From contig JBAMDO010000099.1 in NCBI GenBank assembly GCA_037074765.1, positions 1 through 64,000 on the forward strand: a stretch of 64,000 bases of DNA, written 5' to 3'. Both the position numbers and the translations under genes were made by a program. The stretch comes from Mansonella perstans. Its lineage: Eukaryota > Nematoda > Chromadorea > Rhabditida > Onchocercidae. The notes beneath the pieces were generated by a model. The model searched no databases, had not been told where the DNA came from, and worked only from the letters and a program-made list of their open reading frames with translations. Positions 11,875 through 23,923 of this stretch are shown in pieces (the first letter of the stretch is position 1; each line of letters starts with the position of its first letter).

Positions 11875-13544
11875 TCATGCAATTCGATAAATAAGATGTA
11901 AGCCCGAATCAGTATCAACTATATCGCTTAATTGTCCGACCTGAAAAGAAAAATTACCATAATTTTTTGCTTCCGTAAAACTTGTATTACGGTTCGAGAG
12001 CCTGCAACAAAAATGTAATTATATAATTTCGTACAGAACTCACAAAACACTTTCTCCTCTATCATTCAGTAAGACTGCGAGTTTTCTCTGGAAGAAACCA
12101 GGCATGCCGACTTAGTCTTTCTTACTTCTGCTCTAAAATATAAGCAGTAAAAACTTCCAAACTTTTATTCACTTCCATTCTAAAATATAGGCGACAAAAA
12201 ACTCATTTACGATTCACATTAAGGTTGTAAAATATCACATTTCATCACTTAGCAGAGATGAGTATTTAAAAATTTGTCTTAAATGAAATAAAAGTTTTAC
12301 TCCAAGAGCAAAAGCAGCGTCTTCAAAAGATTTTTGCATCTGTCGTCGTCTGAAAAATCCTAAATCACCTCCTCGCTTTGCTGAGGAGCAATCGCTAAAT
12401 TCTTTCGCTAAGTCTCTCAATTTTGCCTTTTTGTCAGAAGCCTCCTCAATTTGCTTTCTGTAGGCTGAAAAATAAAAGAGTTTTCTAAGTAAAGATCTTC
12501 ACTGAATTGTATGACCCACTAGAAAAATAAAATTAACAAATAGAACATATAATAAGCAAAAAACTTGTCTAATCCCTTGTCCATATTCTTCATCCTCCAA
12601 TGCTTCTCTGCAAAGAGAAGGGAATACAGTCAGCTTTTAGAACTATCACAAACTAAGTGCAATTCGGAAGGCTAGATCTAGGTGAATAGAACTGATCCCA
12701 CACAGTTGTGATTTTCTCGAAAAGCATAACAGATGATCACTTCTCCTCCTTTCCAGAAAGAAAATAAAAACTGGGTAACTGAATCGAACCAATCAAAATC
12801 TTCCTTGCATCTTCTTTTGATCGTGTAATAACATCTGAGCGCCATGACGAAGGACGTCTCGAACCATTATGCTTTACTAACAAATGTGCGCAATGTACCT
12901 ACAAATGACACATATCAGGTTATACTAACCAAATGCACAGTACTTTGGACGTACAATACAAAATGACAATGTCGATAGTAAAAAAAAAAAAAAACACAGC
13001 TAATGGTTTAAAATGTGCATTTCGGTCCCTTTTTAAGCAAAATTCTGCTATGGATCTACAAAATTCATAAATAACCGACTACAAATTCATAGCAATTATT
13101 TAAATCCAAGTTGTCCCTTATTTCTTGTAAATCTCATAAAATATGCTGTTAAGTCATGCGAAACGCCTTAAAAATATACTTCATTTAAGCTTGCTTGAGC
13201 AGGATCAGCTGGTTTTGTGGGTCGATCCCACTGACTGCGACCAGTGTACACATTGAAATAGTAAAACCGGTCTGGAAAGATTAAATAAATGTATCTATCA
13301 CAAACAAAAAAAAAAAAACGTGAAAGTAAAAATATGTCATATTGCGTTCTATCCAATTTCAAGCTATTAACGAGTCAATCAAAAATATAAACTTTAAGGA
13401 AACGTTAAACAAACTGTTTGAGCGACTCATTCGTTTCTCCCATCCCTTCGGTAATTCCTTTACTGCTTCCATCTCTCCCTCCTCAATTTGATCGCCATCA
13501 TCCGATTTACTACGCTTTTTTTCCGGCTCGTTAAACGAAGACAT
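11875..13544 (-). CDS. pin1: PIN1-type peptidyl-prolyl cis-trans isomerase (WW + parvulin)
   Basis: Isomerises pSer/pThr-Pro bonds in nuclear and cell-cycle proteins. Five exons join in phase: 13415-13544, 13180-13271, 12790-12898, 12301-12464, 11875-11940, giving 186 aa (human 163; the extra length is an N-terminal acidic/Lys tail). The WW domain spans about residues 31-61: [29 protein letters not shown], with W35 and W58. The parvulin domain starts [10 protein letters not shown] and keeps the phosphate-binding Arg pair in SRRPSSWR, the catalytic Cys in [30 protein letters not shown] and the C-terminal GLHLIYRIA (His as in human GIHI). Exon 1 splits the WW domain. The 548-bp distance from the upstream FOXRED1 stop and the same strand leave an operon possible. 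Confidence 0.93.
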
Positions 13545-14092
13545 TGAAAATTGCAAGTTAATCCACAAACGAATTTTATGTAAAACAAGAAATATCTGGA
13601 AAAATTGAAACAAAGACAGGCAAAGACGAAACGCAACAAGCCCGCAAACATGGTAATGGTAAATTCAACTCAATGTGCAAACCAGTTTCCTACGTTATAA
13701 AACATCATGTTTGATGTATGGGTAATTCAAAAAACAAATTTACAGATTATTTCATTAACAGGCTAAGAAGCACCACTCATAAATGTTGATGAAGTACTTC
13801 TAGAAGATATTTATTGATACTATTTCAAGTTACTAATTCGCATAAAACATATATTACCATCAAGTGTATTAAATAAAATACACGACCAGTCAATTGCACT
13901 GCCCGTAAAGAATTAGAGATAATGTATAACATGAAATTATGTGAATATCTTCTGTAGAAAGTTCACAGAGCAAATGTCAAATCGTTTATTCTAGTGTTAA
14001 ACTATCAAAAAAAAAAAAACTAACAATACAGAGTATAAATAAAAGCAGATAGGATGATAATTACATTGCTGCAAAACACAACAATGTTTCAA

Positions 14093-17000
14093 TTAACCAT
14101 ACTCTTCCTCTAATTTTTCCATTTTCAACAATCGCCTCATATCAAATTTCCGCAAATTTAATGACAAATATGCACCTTCCAGTAATTTTTCAGCATAACT
14201 TCGTCCAACAGCTAAGGCATGCTGCATCCCGCGATTCCCAAAGCCGCATAAGAAATGCAAATTTCGATAAAGTAAATGCTCGCCGATAATTGGTGAGTTG
14301 TCGAATGTATTTACATCTTCATAACCTGCCCAAGCACTTTTAATCTAAAGATTACTGTAAAGATAGACTACGAAATATGTCAAATTTTACTAGTATGCAG
14401 AGATAAATCTTACATTAATATGGAATAGGTGTTTTAATTCGGCTTAATTATTTTCAGTTAATTTATAACGATTTCATTTTTTTGGAAAGCTGTCTTAACT
14501 ATTAACGACTTCATTTTTTTATAAAAAAGGCTGTTTTAACTATTGCGAATCTTGATATGAATTTTCATTAAATGGTAGCCACTATTGAAGACAACAGGCA
14601 AATCTGCATTTATAAATGAGAAATAAAATTGTCCATGACGATCCAGAACCTCACACTCGTGCTTTGTAACTAATTATAATGGCTGTCCAAGAGTTCATTG
14701 ACATGAAATACTGCCACAAACCATACTTTTAAATTTCTAAATACTGGAACACGCTTAACCAAAGTAGGCCAAATATCACTATAAAAATAGTTGTAATCCA
14801 CTTCCAAATTCGAGTGATCAATTTTCTCATCTTCTTCCTGCAAAATTACAATCGTTGATAGAAAAAAGAAAAAGAATGAATAGCAGTTTTAATCCATACT
14901 TTCCGCAATTCTAAATTCCTAGGTAAGGAATCTCAATTCCTTACCTTACTTGGGATTTTCCCACAAATGAATGTATTGCCAACTTCTTCCAACAAACAAT
15001 AAACACCACTGGGATCGACAAGAGCTGGCATATCCAAAGCAGGAACATCAGGTACATGTACAACAAACATCATACGTTTTCGTGCAACAACTGGTATCTT
15101 AACAGCCAGCAAATCTCGTCCTTTCCCTACAAGTTTAAAGCTCTTGTTCAAGTTATAGCTTCAAGTTTTTTTGGATTTCGAAACTTTTCACTATAAAATA
15201 TTATAAGTAAAACAAATGTCTTGCCAATTCTTGCCATTTCAGCAATGCGACCAGACCAAGCACCAGCAGCAACGACAATATGATTAGATCGTATGATCCT
15301 TGCAGAAGCGTCCGTCATTTGCGGGCGAACCTACAAACACATACACTAATTTTACTGTTGCAAATACATATAAAAGATATAATAAAAATCAAGAAAAAAA
15401 AACTAAAATGCCCACATAAGCTCCGTAAATATGCATATTACGCCAAACTGCTTCATCGGCATCATCTGTAACACCATGTGTTTGTGTAGTACCATATCTT
15501 TGGCCAAAATAAAAACCTGAAATTGTATGATTCACATTTTAAAAAAAATTATGTAACTATTCCACTGAAGTTTAACATATTTCTACCTCCTCTTTTCTCA
15601 AATTATCGTTATTTTGCAATCCACAAAGCTAATTAGCAGCATAAGTCCGATAAAATCACTTTAGATCTTTCATAACACTACTCAGTTTTCCACATTCTGT
15701 TATTTTGAAAAGAACGCAGCAGAATAAATCAGTTATTATCAAAGTTTAAGCAATATCTGTGATAATCACCAAGTAGAGATAAAACTATTAAGGAAATTTT
15801 ACAAGTTTTGATATGATTGGCACAGTGTTTGGTTACTCGATATGGTATGTCCTGGATCACTGAATATTGACTATGTCATATTTAATTCGTTTAAAAATAG
15901 CTAATTAGGTTATTGAAAGTTATTCGAATGCTACTTGTTTCTAATATATTATTTAGACATGTCGAAAACAAATGAAAACACAATAAATTTTAATAGTATT
16001 TGCTGCATACCTTCTACCTCCCCTTTAAGATACTGCACACCCAAAGTAAGGTTCTTTTCTCGTATAGCTGATAACAATTGCCAAGAGTCGATTGTACCTT
16101 CATTTTCCAAACCTGCAAAATCTCACATATTACTTTCACCTTATTTCCACCTTGCACAGTGTCAGCAAGCAATAAAATTAAACTTACCATATGAGCCAAG
16201 CAATATGTCGTCAAAATTGATGAAAGGAAACCTCGCACGTAACTGGCTACGGTTTAGCAAATCAATTCGAGCACCATTTCGCCTGGAAATTACTTATATT
16301 TTTGTGAAGTAATTTTATAAATAATTCTGTGGAATAATTTATTGATATTTTCTGCTTTTCTCATGCAGTCAATCATCTTCAAGAAGCTCACTCAAAATAT
16401 ATTAGGATGCAAATATGTGAGATGGGCATAATGTTGCTGAGTGATTATGCTATCATATTCTCCCTTGATTTATCTGTATTAATTTGATCCTAAATTGGCA
16501 AAAAAAATTTTAAGGTTAAACTCAGCATTATTCTGTTTAAAATTCACGGGTAAACCTAACACAAATGAAGTGAAAATAGAAAGACTGCACAACAAAATGA
16601 ATATGAGGCGGATCCATGGTAGTACTGCTAAGTGAATTTTGACTTCGGCGTGTCAATCTATAGGAGAATATTTACAATAATATTAACCAATACAAACGTT
16701 TGCACTTTCCAATTCCGCTTCATTCGATCCACTTCTTCTGCTGTACGAGCCAAATACATGAAACCCATTGGTAAAAAATGCACATCAGGAGGATCGTTAT
16801 CTAAAAGCATTTATCATAAACTAAAAAACGCCACCTAATTTTGGTATTGCTAAATAAAAAAGACAAGTAATTATTTCGATGACTCAACCGTATCTGTGGA
16901 AGAATTATTCACAAAAATCATCTTGTCTCTCAACTGACTGAGATTTTGGAATGCAAATTTACCTAAAATACGCAAATGTTGGCCAGCATGACGAAGGTAT

Positions 17001-17916
17001 TCAGCAGCAAAAGCTGACATCGTAACATGTTCTGGGACTGAAAATTGTTGTGAGATACCACCACATGTTAACATCGAAGCACACTGTGCAAACTGCAAGT
17101 TGAACGCTGCATTAGAAAAAAACAAAAAACCACGGGAAACTGGATTTTCAGCTTTCATGTTCTCCAATGTTTAACTTTAACACGGATTCCTCATGGTATG
17201 CTCTAACACAATTAAGTTTTACAAATAGTGTACCTAAAACTTATGCGCATCAAGTTTGAAATAAAAACCGCTCTCAAAAGATGAATAAATGGTTTTTAGA
17301 TTCAAGCGTATCAGTCAATCAGCATAATCCCCTATAATTAAAATGGTCTCGAAATATGGAAACTTTGCAAAATACTGAAGGATGTTTCGTCTTTAAACTA
17401 CATTCAACTATAATTGAAAATAAAAGTTTAAAGAAATGTTGCCTTATCGTTATTCTCCACCACTACCACTTTGTAGTCTTCATCACGAAACGTTTGCTTT
17501 ATCCAATATGCAACAGACGATCCTATTAGGCCACCTCCGATGATTAACACCTAAAGATAATTCAACTTCAGACCTATGTAAAAGCTCTACTCTTCACGGG
17601 TATGGAATAAAACGATCCAAATATCTTCAGAAGCTCGTCAAGTATAAAAGAGATCTAAAAACTTTCAATTAGCGTAGTTTGACCAAACAATACTAAAACA
17701 TTTCTTCTCAAATAATCCACTTTCTGCAGGTCAAAGAAAACCAAAGAAAAATTTCGAGCGATTACTGACAGCAAAGCATACACTGCGAAGTTAATGCAAT
17801 CAATAGCCATAATTAGCATCTAATTTAATTACTTGAGTTTCGAACGGAAGTAACTCAAAATCCATCGTCTGCCGTTTGATATGTGCAATGGGATTATTTC
17901 TCTGATACGGATCCAT
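14093..17916 (-). CDS. foxred1: FOXRED1, FAD-dependent oxidoreductase for complex I assembly
   Basis: Mitochondrial DAO-family flavoprotein needed for mid-late complex I assembly in mammals. Eleven exons join in phase: 17833-17916, 17443-17550, 16963-17092, 16698-16800, 16188-16282, 16011-16112, 15416-15516, 15225-15330, 14945-15126, 14727-14837, 14093-14344, giving 457 aa (human 486). The FAD Rossmann motif is VLIIGGGLIGSSVAYW (about residues 29-44). Family blocks follow: TCGGISQQFSVPEHV, LARTAEEVDRMKRNW, GLENEGTIDSW, IVVAAGAWSGRIAEMA, VARKRMMFVVHVPDVP, SAWAGYEDVNTFDNSPIIGE, CGFGNRGMQHALAVGRSYAE. The ATG at 17916 follows an in-frame stop and a TTCAG|GCCAGA site that could accept a spliced leader. 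Two introns appear to use GC donors (after 17443 and 15225). The N-terminus is not a classic presequence, so the true start could lie in an unseen upstream exon. Confidence 0.93.
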
Positions 17917-18247
17917 TCTGGCCTGAATTCACGTAGTCCAATTTGTAAAATGTGGCATAATTTAATGGAAAATTACAAGCAGAACATCAGTCGCTTAAGA
18001 AGCTATTGCAGTTCATTTTATTAAGAAATATATCAACAAAGACTGCAATAAAAAAGATTGTAAAAACAATCAAAAACCATGCTATATTCATGCCGAAAAA
18101 GGAAAAACGTTATTCTTTGTAAGAAATGTCTGTTTTTAGTGACATTTTTAGTGATTATTTTCTATTTTTATTTTATGTGATTTTTAAGTTTTTTGTGACA
18201 TTTTTAATGACAAGAACTGCAGCTTATATAAATAAAAAAAGGAAAAA
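17917..18247. other. FOXRED1 upstream flank
   Basis: AT-rich DNA between the FOXRED1 start and the orphan exons. No gene is seen. Confidence 0.4.
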
Positions 18248-18381
18248 TTATGACATAAGTAATCTAGTTATTATTACTTCTTTCCAGCGTCTTTTCCAAC
18301 GTTTTATATCATATTTCAAAGCATACCACATTCGTTTCAAAACATCTTCTCCTGGCTCAAAAGATCTTTCGTTTTCGAAGT
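18248..18381 (-). CDS. Orphan coding-like exon, unknown
   Basis: After an ATTCAG acceptor a frame of 43 codons runs to a TAA. It is rich in Trp, Arg and Lys (KRMWYALKYDIKRWKRRW). It is open only from the acceptor on, which fits a terminal exon. The nearest upstream ATG frame (MASDDSLNYEEELI, about 18447-18488) would join in the wrong phase, so the parent gene is unclear. No family recognised. Confidence 0.3.
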
Positions 18382-18548
18382 CTGAATGTCAACAATATCG
18401 TATTCATAAAAACAACAACAAGAAAAAAAGAAAAATATTCTAGCTACTATCAGTTCTTCTTCATAATTCAGAGAATCATCAGAAGCCATTACTGATGCAA
18501 AGAGGATATAATGGTACGTTAAGTAATACATTCTTAATGACGAGATAC

Positions 18549-18785
18549 ATAAAACCAATTTGGTCGACGGCAGACTATTTTATGTATCAGGAAGCTAAAA
18601 AGCACAAAATCCTATTCTACTTAAGTCACTTCGGAAATTACATTCAAATCCTTGATAAAAGATCAAATCTAAGACTTACTCACTTTGCCATCTGGTTAAG
18701 GATGTTGTACGAAAGAATGCTGCATTTATCCTGAATAGCGGTAGTTGATAAAAACCTACTAAAATATTTTTCGCTATCCACATCT
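18549..18785 (-). pseudogene. Possible ANGEL/CCR4-like N-terminal fragment
   Basis: Two candidate exons, 18684-18785 and 18549-18594, join in phase 2 with a strong GTGAGT donor. They read DVDSEKYFSRFLSTTAIQDK, then CSILSYNILNQMANFLIHK and IVCRRPNWFY. In ANGEL proteins the endonuclease/exonuclease/phosphatase domain opens with SYNIL(A/S)Q, then a Cys-rich segment and a Trp at similar spacing. A further acidic piece (MENVEEDFPEGVDA, near 18950-18990) could precede it in phase. The catalytic rest (LCLQE and the later Asp/His motifs) was not found downstream. This is therefore either a truncated relic or chance resemblance. Confidence 0.35.
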
Positions 18786-18929
18786 CTGCAAAAAACAAAA
18801 TCTACAATGATAACAAAATTTACATCATATTACGATACTATGCTAGTTATGACCGAAACAAATAAGAGCAGCAGCAGATGTAAATGCAGTTCACCATTAC
18901 TTTTCGATATCATCCACTTTTTCTCCTAG

Positions 18930-19013
18930 CTATGACCGCTCAGCACGCGTCAACTCCTTCCGGAAAATCTTCTTCAACGTTCTCCATGCAGTCATCAAGA
19001 TTACAAGATCATA
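18930..19013 (-). CDS. Orphan terminal-exon-like frame, unknown
   Basis: After a TATTCAG acceptor a 27-codon frame (YDLVILMTAWRTLKK...) ends at TAG. The same DNA in another frame gives the acidic ANGEL-like candidate start, so only one reading can be right. No family recognised. Confidence 0.2.
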   Translation of the reverse strand, partial: YDLVILMTAWRTLKKIFRKELTRAERS

Positions 19014-20457
19014 CTGAATAGCTTTAACCACTAAAAAACTTAGTAAATGTTACATAGCTTTGAACTTCCATAACTTTTCAAATGAACTTTATAAAGTTGT
19101 TCTATCTGCAGAATTTCTCTCATATTTTTTTGTTACTAAATTTTCTCGGCACAAATGTATTATTCGTTCTGTAGAAACAAATTTTTTTTTTAATTTTTTT
19201 TGTTACTACATGTATCGAGTGCTATTATGTATCAATAGAAGTTATAGGAAGTTATAGTACCAATATTGTAAGTTATTATTTAATTAAATGAATTACTAAT
19301 TGGAAGAATGAAAGGTTTCATAGCATTGCATGCATTCATTTGAAATTATCAAAAAACTATCTTCGAAAAAAGAAACTCATTAATTCAATTGAATTTACTG
19401 CCAAAAATTTACAATTATTCTAATTTTCACTTCCTTTACGTGACTTTTCAAACAATTATAGTTGAAATTTCAATACTGTCTTTATCCCAACGTTATTTCT
19501 TACAATCTAAATCATAATATTTCTCGTGCATTCTATAACTTTGTTTATCGCAGAAATCTTAATGATTCCTAAATCCTCACAACACACTCTCATCATCAAT
19601 TCAATCCATATCCCCCAACCATAACTCAATACTGTTGCATTCTACACCTATGCTACTAGTTGAGAAATGTACCCTGTAGTTGATGGTTTCAGATTAATAG
19701 TTAGTAGTTAATAGTATCTGATAGTGATATTTCTTTTTTTGAAAAAAGTATAACGCGCATTTTAATTACTTTTTCCCTAAATTTTAAAGTTCTTTCTAGA
19801 AAGAAATTTCTTAAATTTGAGATTTGAAAAAAACTTATACATTCTGTTGGAAATTTACAAATGCAACTATAATTTGCTTGCAATTATTTTTTTTTTTAAG
19901 CGACTATTTTTATTATGAGCTATATATAATTGCAAATTTATCAGTTGAATTATCATGAGGGTTGTTTAAGGGAATTTCTTTTTTGAAAAAGAATGTATAA
20001 TGAAAATAATTTAAAACACTTTGGATTTTGAAATATTATCAGTAGCAATTGTATCTGTATCCAGATAAGAAAAAAAAAGCGTTGTAACAAAGAATAAATT
20101 TTTGTCGATGCTTGTATAAGTATGAAATACAACAAAATTTATTTTACATTTTTAAAACAGAAAACACATTTTAATTTGGTCGTTATATGTTCATGTAACA
20201 TCCTTGTATATTGTAGAACGTCATTATATGTTGTATTACGTTATGTAGCGTCATTATACGTCTTATAAAGGTCATGTAACTTTATCACATTTTCAAAGGA
20301 AAAATAATTGCATTGGATTTTTTTTTTTTTTCGTTTGGAATATTTCAAAAAAGAAAGTATTAATATTGCAAAATAATTTCATGAATCAACAGTTTGAATT
20401 TTATAATTATTTACAATATAACGAAATGCTGTGCACAAAGATTTGTGCAACGAATGC
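19014..20457. other. Intergenic, no gene seen
   Basis: AT-rich DNA with short imperfect repeats (TTATATGT / TTATACGT words around 20180-20280). No coding signal. Confidence 0.5.
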
Positions 20458-23400
20458 TTAGGAATAATTCGTGATTACTTCGGAACCACTACCTCGGATT
20501 AAAAGAACTCGCCGTAAGTTATGCGTCAACACATTTAAATATTCCATGTAATTGGGAAGAGCTGATTCTTTTTCTGGTAGTTCTGGAAGATTTAATACTA
20601 TCAAAGCACTTATGCTGGACTTCTCGAATATTTTTCCATTTAGACGTACAGCCGAATGAACTTCACGTCTTACACGCTAAAAAGTATGCGTGATGCAAAT
20701 GATTTGAAAAGCTTCGATTATTTGTGATGCAATTTATTTTAAAAATTCCTCGTTTTTTTTTTTTTTTTTTTGCAAAAAAATTGGTTGCAAAAAGATTTCT
20801 GATGGAGGAGATAAAAAAAAAAGCAGGAAGCAAACATTTGAAATGAAGTGAGCTGCGAAAGATTTGCCGGAAGCGAATTGTTTCTGAAATTCTCAGGCGT
20901 ATAACCGTTTCTTTTAGTTCGTGATTCCACTTGAATGGTTTGGAGAGAACTTCAGGTTCATCGTCTGTAATACAGCTAAGAGGAAAGAGAACTTTTCATG
21001 ACAAAGCACTGAAGGATATCAAACGGAGACAAAACGAATGCTTACTGAATTTGCACACCACTTTTTTCATTTTCGCGTTGTTTTCAATTTTGATCAAGAA
21101 TAACTTGGGCCTAAACATACATTATTGTTATCTTGAATTTTCCTCGCCATTTTTACAATATTTAATTCTATTATAAAAACTATCACTTCATGCATGTTGA
21201 TTTAAATGATGACAAAGGATTTTAAATGATGTTAATTTTAAATTGAATTCATAACGGATAAAATAGTTCAAACTGAATAACTAAATTTCAGCATTATATG
21301 ACCCATAATTCAGTTTCCATCATAGTGTTTCGACAGGATGATGCTTGTGATGATATTAATATATCAATTATTTCGCTTAATTAATCCATCAGATTATTTA
21401 CGATCTTTCACCTTTAACTGCCCAATTTGAGGTGCATTTTTCTAAACTAATTTAAGAATTCCCACATATAATATAAGTCATATTCCGGCATATTTTTACA
21501 TAATTCAACTGTTATCATTAACGGCGAAAGAAGCAAATGCTTAAATAATATCATTTGATATGATTTTAAAAGTTTGTTTTTATAAGAAAATAAGAAAAAA
21601 CTAATAAAGAAAAAATATAAGAAAAAACCATTGAGCAACGTTTCTTTCTCGGCAAACTTTATGTATTATTTTGTAATGATCGCTGTATTTCATATGTCGA
21701 TATTTCTGGAGTGACAAATTCTTCCAGCTGAAGAAAATAGCTAAGTGATAAAAAAAAATTTGTAACACAATCGATCAAATTCTTTCTTTTTAAAATTCAT
21801 CATAATAATCATAAGGTTTTTGAAATTTTTGCTTATGGAATAAAACAAAACAAATTGATTGCCATTTTATTGGACGAAAAAGTTGATTGCATAAATTATT
21901 AAGTTGACTAAGCAAGAAAATTAAATTGATAAAACTATAATTTTCTCATTTTTTTTCTTCCACTTCAAGATTTTATTCGACTCTATCATTTCTCGATTTC
22001 TGCTCTTGAATTTTAATTAAAAATATTAGCGAGAATGAATCGAATCCCTTGCTTATGCACTTTTAGAAATTTAATAAATTAAAAATGAAAATGAGAAACG
22101 TGCATATAAATCAGCATCGATGCGCATTTCGTACAAAAATTTTTCCATATCCTATTGCAATTATGATTTATTAACATCATGTCCTACAACAACAAACATT
22201 CGTAGATAACAATTGACCTAAAAAATTCAGACCTAAAAAAGATGATACCAGCATGGAACTGTTATTGCTATATTTGATTTGGAAGTGCACTATGCAGCAT
22301 CTTTGCTTCATAACCAGAACGATCCATGAATTAATTTGAATCTTTTTTGAAAAAAAAAAAGTCAATATGATAAACGATAAATATCTTACGTTGTTTGAGT
22401 GAAAATGAAATAAGAAGTAAGAGGCCACCATCATGAAGAATCCACCACATGTCAATATTTCCGGCCATTCTTTATTCGTTCTCCGAAAAACAAGGGATAC
22501 CTCTCAGGTTTCAGTACAAGTAGGCACATATCTTGCATTGCACCATGTTGAAGACGGTCTATAATTTAAAAATAACTTTCCAAAGTCAAAATTTAAAGTT
22601 TCAAATCTTTAATAGGTTAAAAAATACAATTTTATATATTTCTGATAATACAAGATAAAAGTATCTCACGCAGGAAATGCCAATGAGCACTTTCAGCATG
22701 CAGTTCTTCGGGATGCGGAATCAATAAAGTATTTGGACGTAGTGGCCCGATGCCACAACTTTGTATCAGTGTTGACAATGCACCTTTCAGTTGATTTGCT
22801 TCATATATAAGTGATAAACAGAAGCCATGAACTTTCGCACTTGTCATTTCTTCCAATAGCTCTTTTTTCATCTGTGCTGCAACTATCTATAAATTAATAG
22901 TGTTAGAATTACCGGTCTTCTTTCTATCATTTAATATTTCATTTACTATCACAAAAAACCTTTGAGATGTCTATAATTCAATCGTTCAATTCATTCCAAA
23001 TTATCAAATAATTTCATCGTTGATGAATTTATTTTTCAGACTAAATTGCAATGCAATAATACGGCTAATCCTAATGAAATAGAATAATATTTTTATGGAA
23101 TATTAATTTTATTTTATTTTTTCTTGGTATAATAATAAGACAAATATTTTTTAGTGTTAAATTTTCCGCCTCTCACATTGAATGCTTTAAGTTTTTGTTG
23201 TTTGTTATTTTAACATTTGAAAAGAAAAATAAATTATTCGTGAAATCCTACCTTAGCATTCTTACTGGTAGATTGACCTCCATGTAATGCTACAGCAACA
23301 GTCAAACCACGACCTTTTTTTAGCTGACTTGCAAGACTGCTCAATTTTCGAGTGGTTTCATTCTGTCGCCAGTGTTCAGCTAATGGCAAATTTGCGATTA

Positions 23401-23901
23401 AAAGTAACTGTGGTCGCCAATTTTTGGATATCATGTGATTCCATCACTCCATTCTTCCTTATCACTGAAAATTTTACAATTATACCTTATCTTTTTTTAC
23501 TTAACAACGTTGATACATCTGCAACTGCGGCACATTTTTGCACAAATTTGAAATCTGTGACTATTTTAATAAAGAGTAAAAAGCAAAAGTTGTCGAAATA
23601 AAATGAAATTTGTAAATTTTCAATTTACAATGCAAGCATAAATTTGCTATATCGCTTATTTTTTAAAAAATTTCCAACTTAAAATATTTTAAGCAAAATT
23701 TTCATTTAAAATTAATAAATGAAAAAAAAGTAAAAATATCTTTTTCTTTTTTCACTTTTTGTCTGGTATTTTATAAGAAGTTTTAATTTGAATTTTCATT
23801 AATTTGTTTAAAAAAAATACACCCTGTTCATAATACATACTTATAGATCATACTAGAGAGTAATGTGACAATAATAGCATAAATCCAATGAGTAGAGAAC
23901 A

Positions 23902-23923
23902 TTATAAATAAGTTATAAATAAG
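23902..23923. repeat. 11-bp tandem duplication breaking a KCC exon
   Basis: TTATAAATAAG occurs twice in a row. Removing one copy restores the minus-strand frame CLFIMFSTHWIYAIIVT, which aligns with the helix reading CLALMFISSWYYAIVAM in human KCC3. Confidence 0.85.

Noticed and set aside
12540..12620. Extra PIN1 exon reading [14 protein letters not shown]
   Set aside because: The flanking exons already join in phase and match the family without it; inserting it breaks the parvulin alignment.
20739..21176. Independent small genes in both strands
   Set aside because: They overlap the weak 3' part of the KCC pseudogene and show no own domain. The minus-strand stretch is better seen as a decayed KCC exon.
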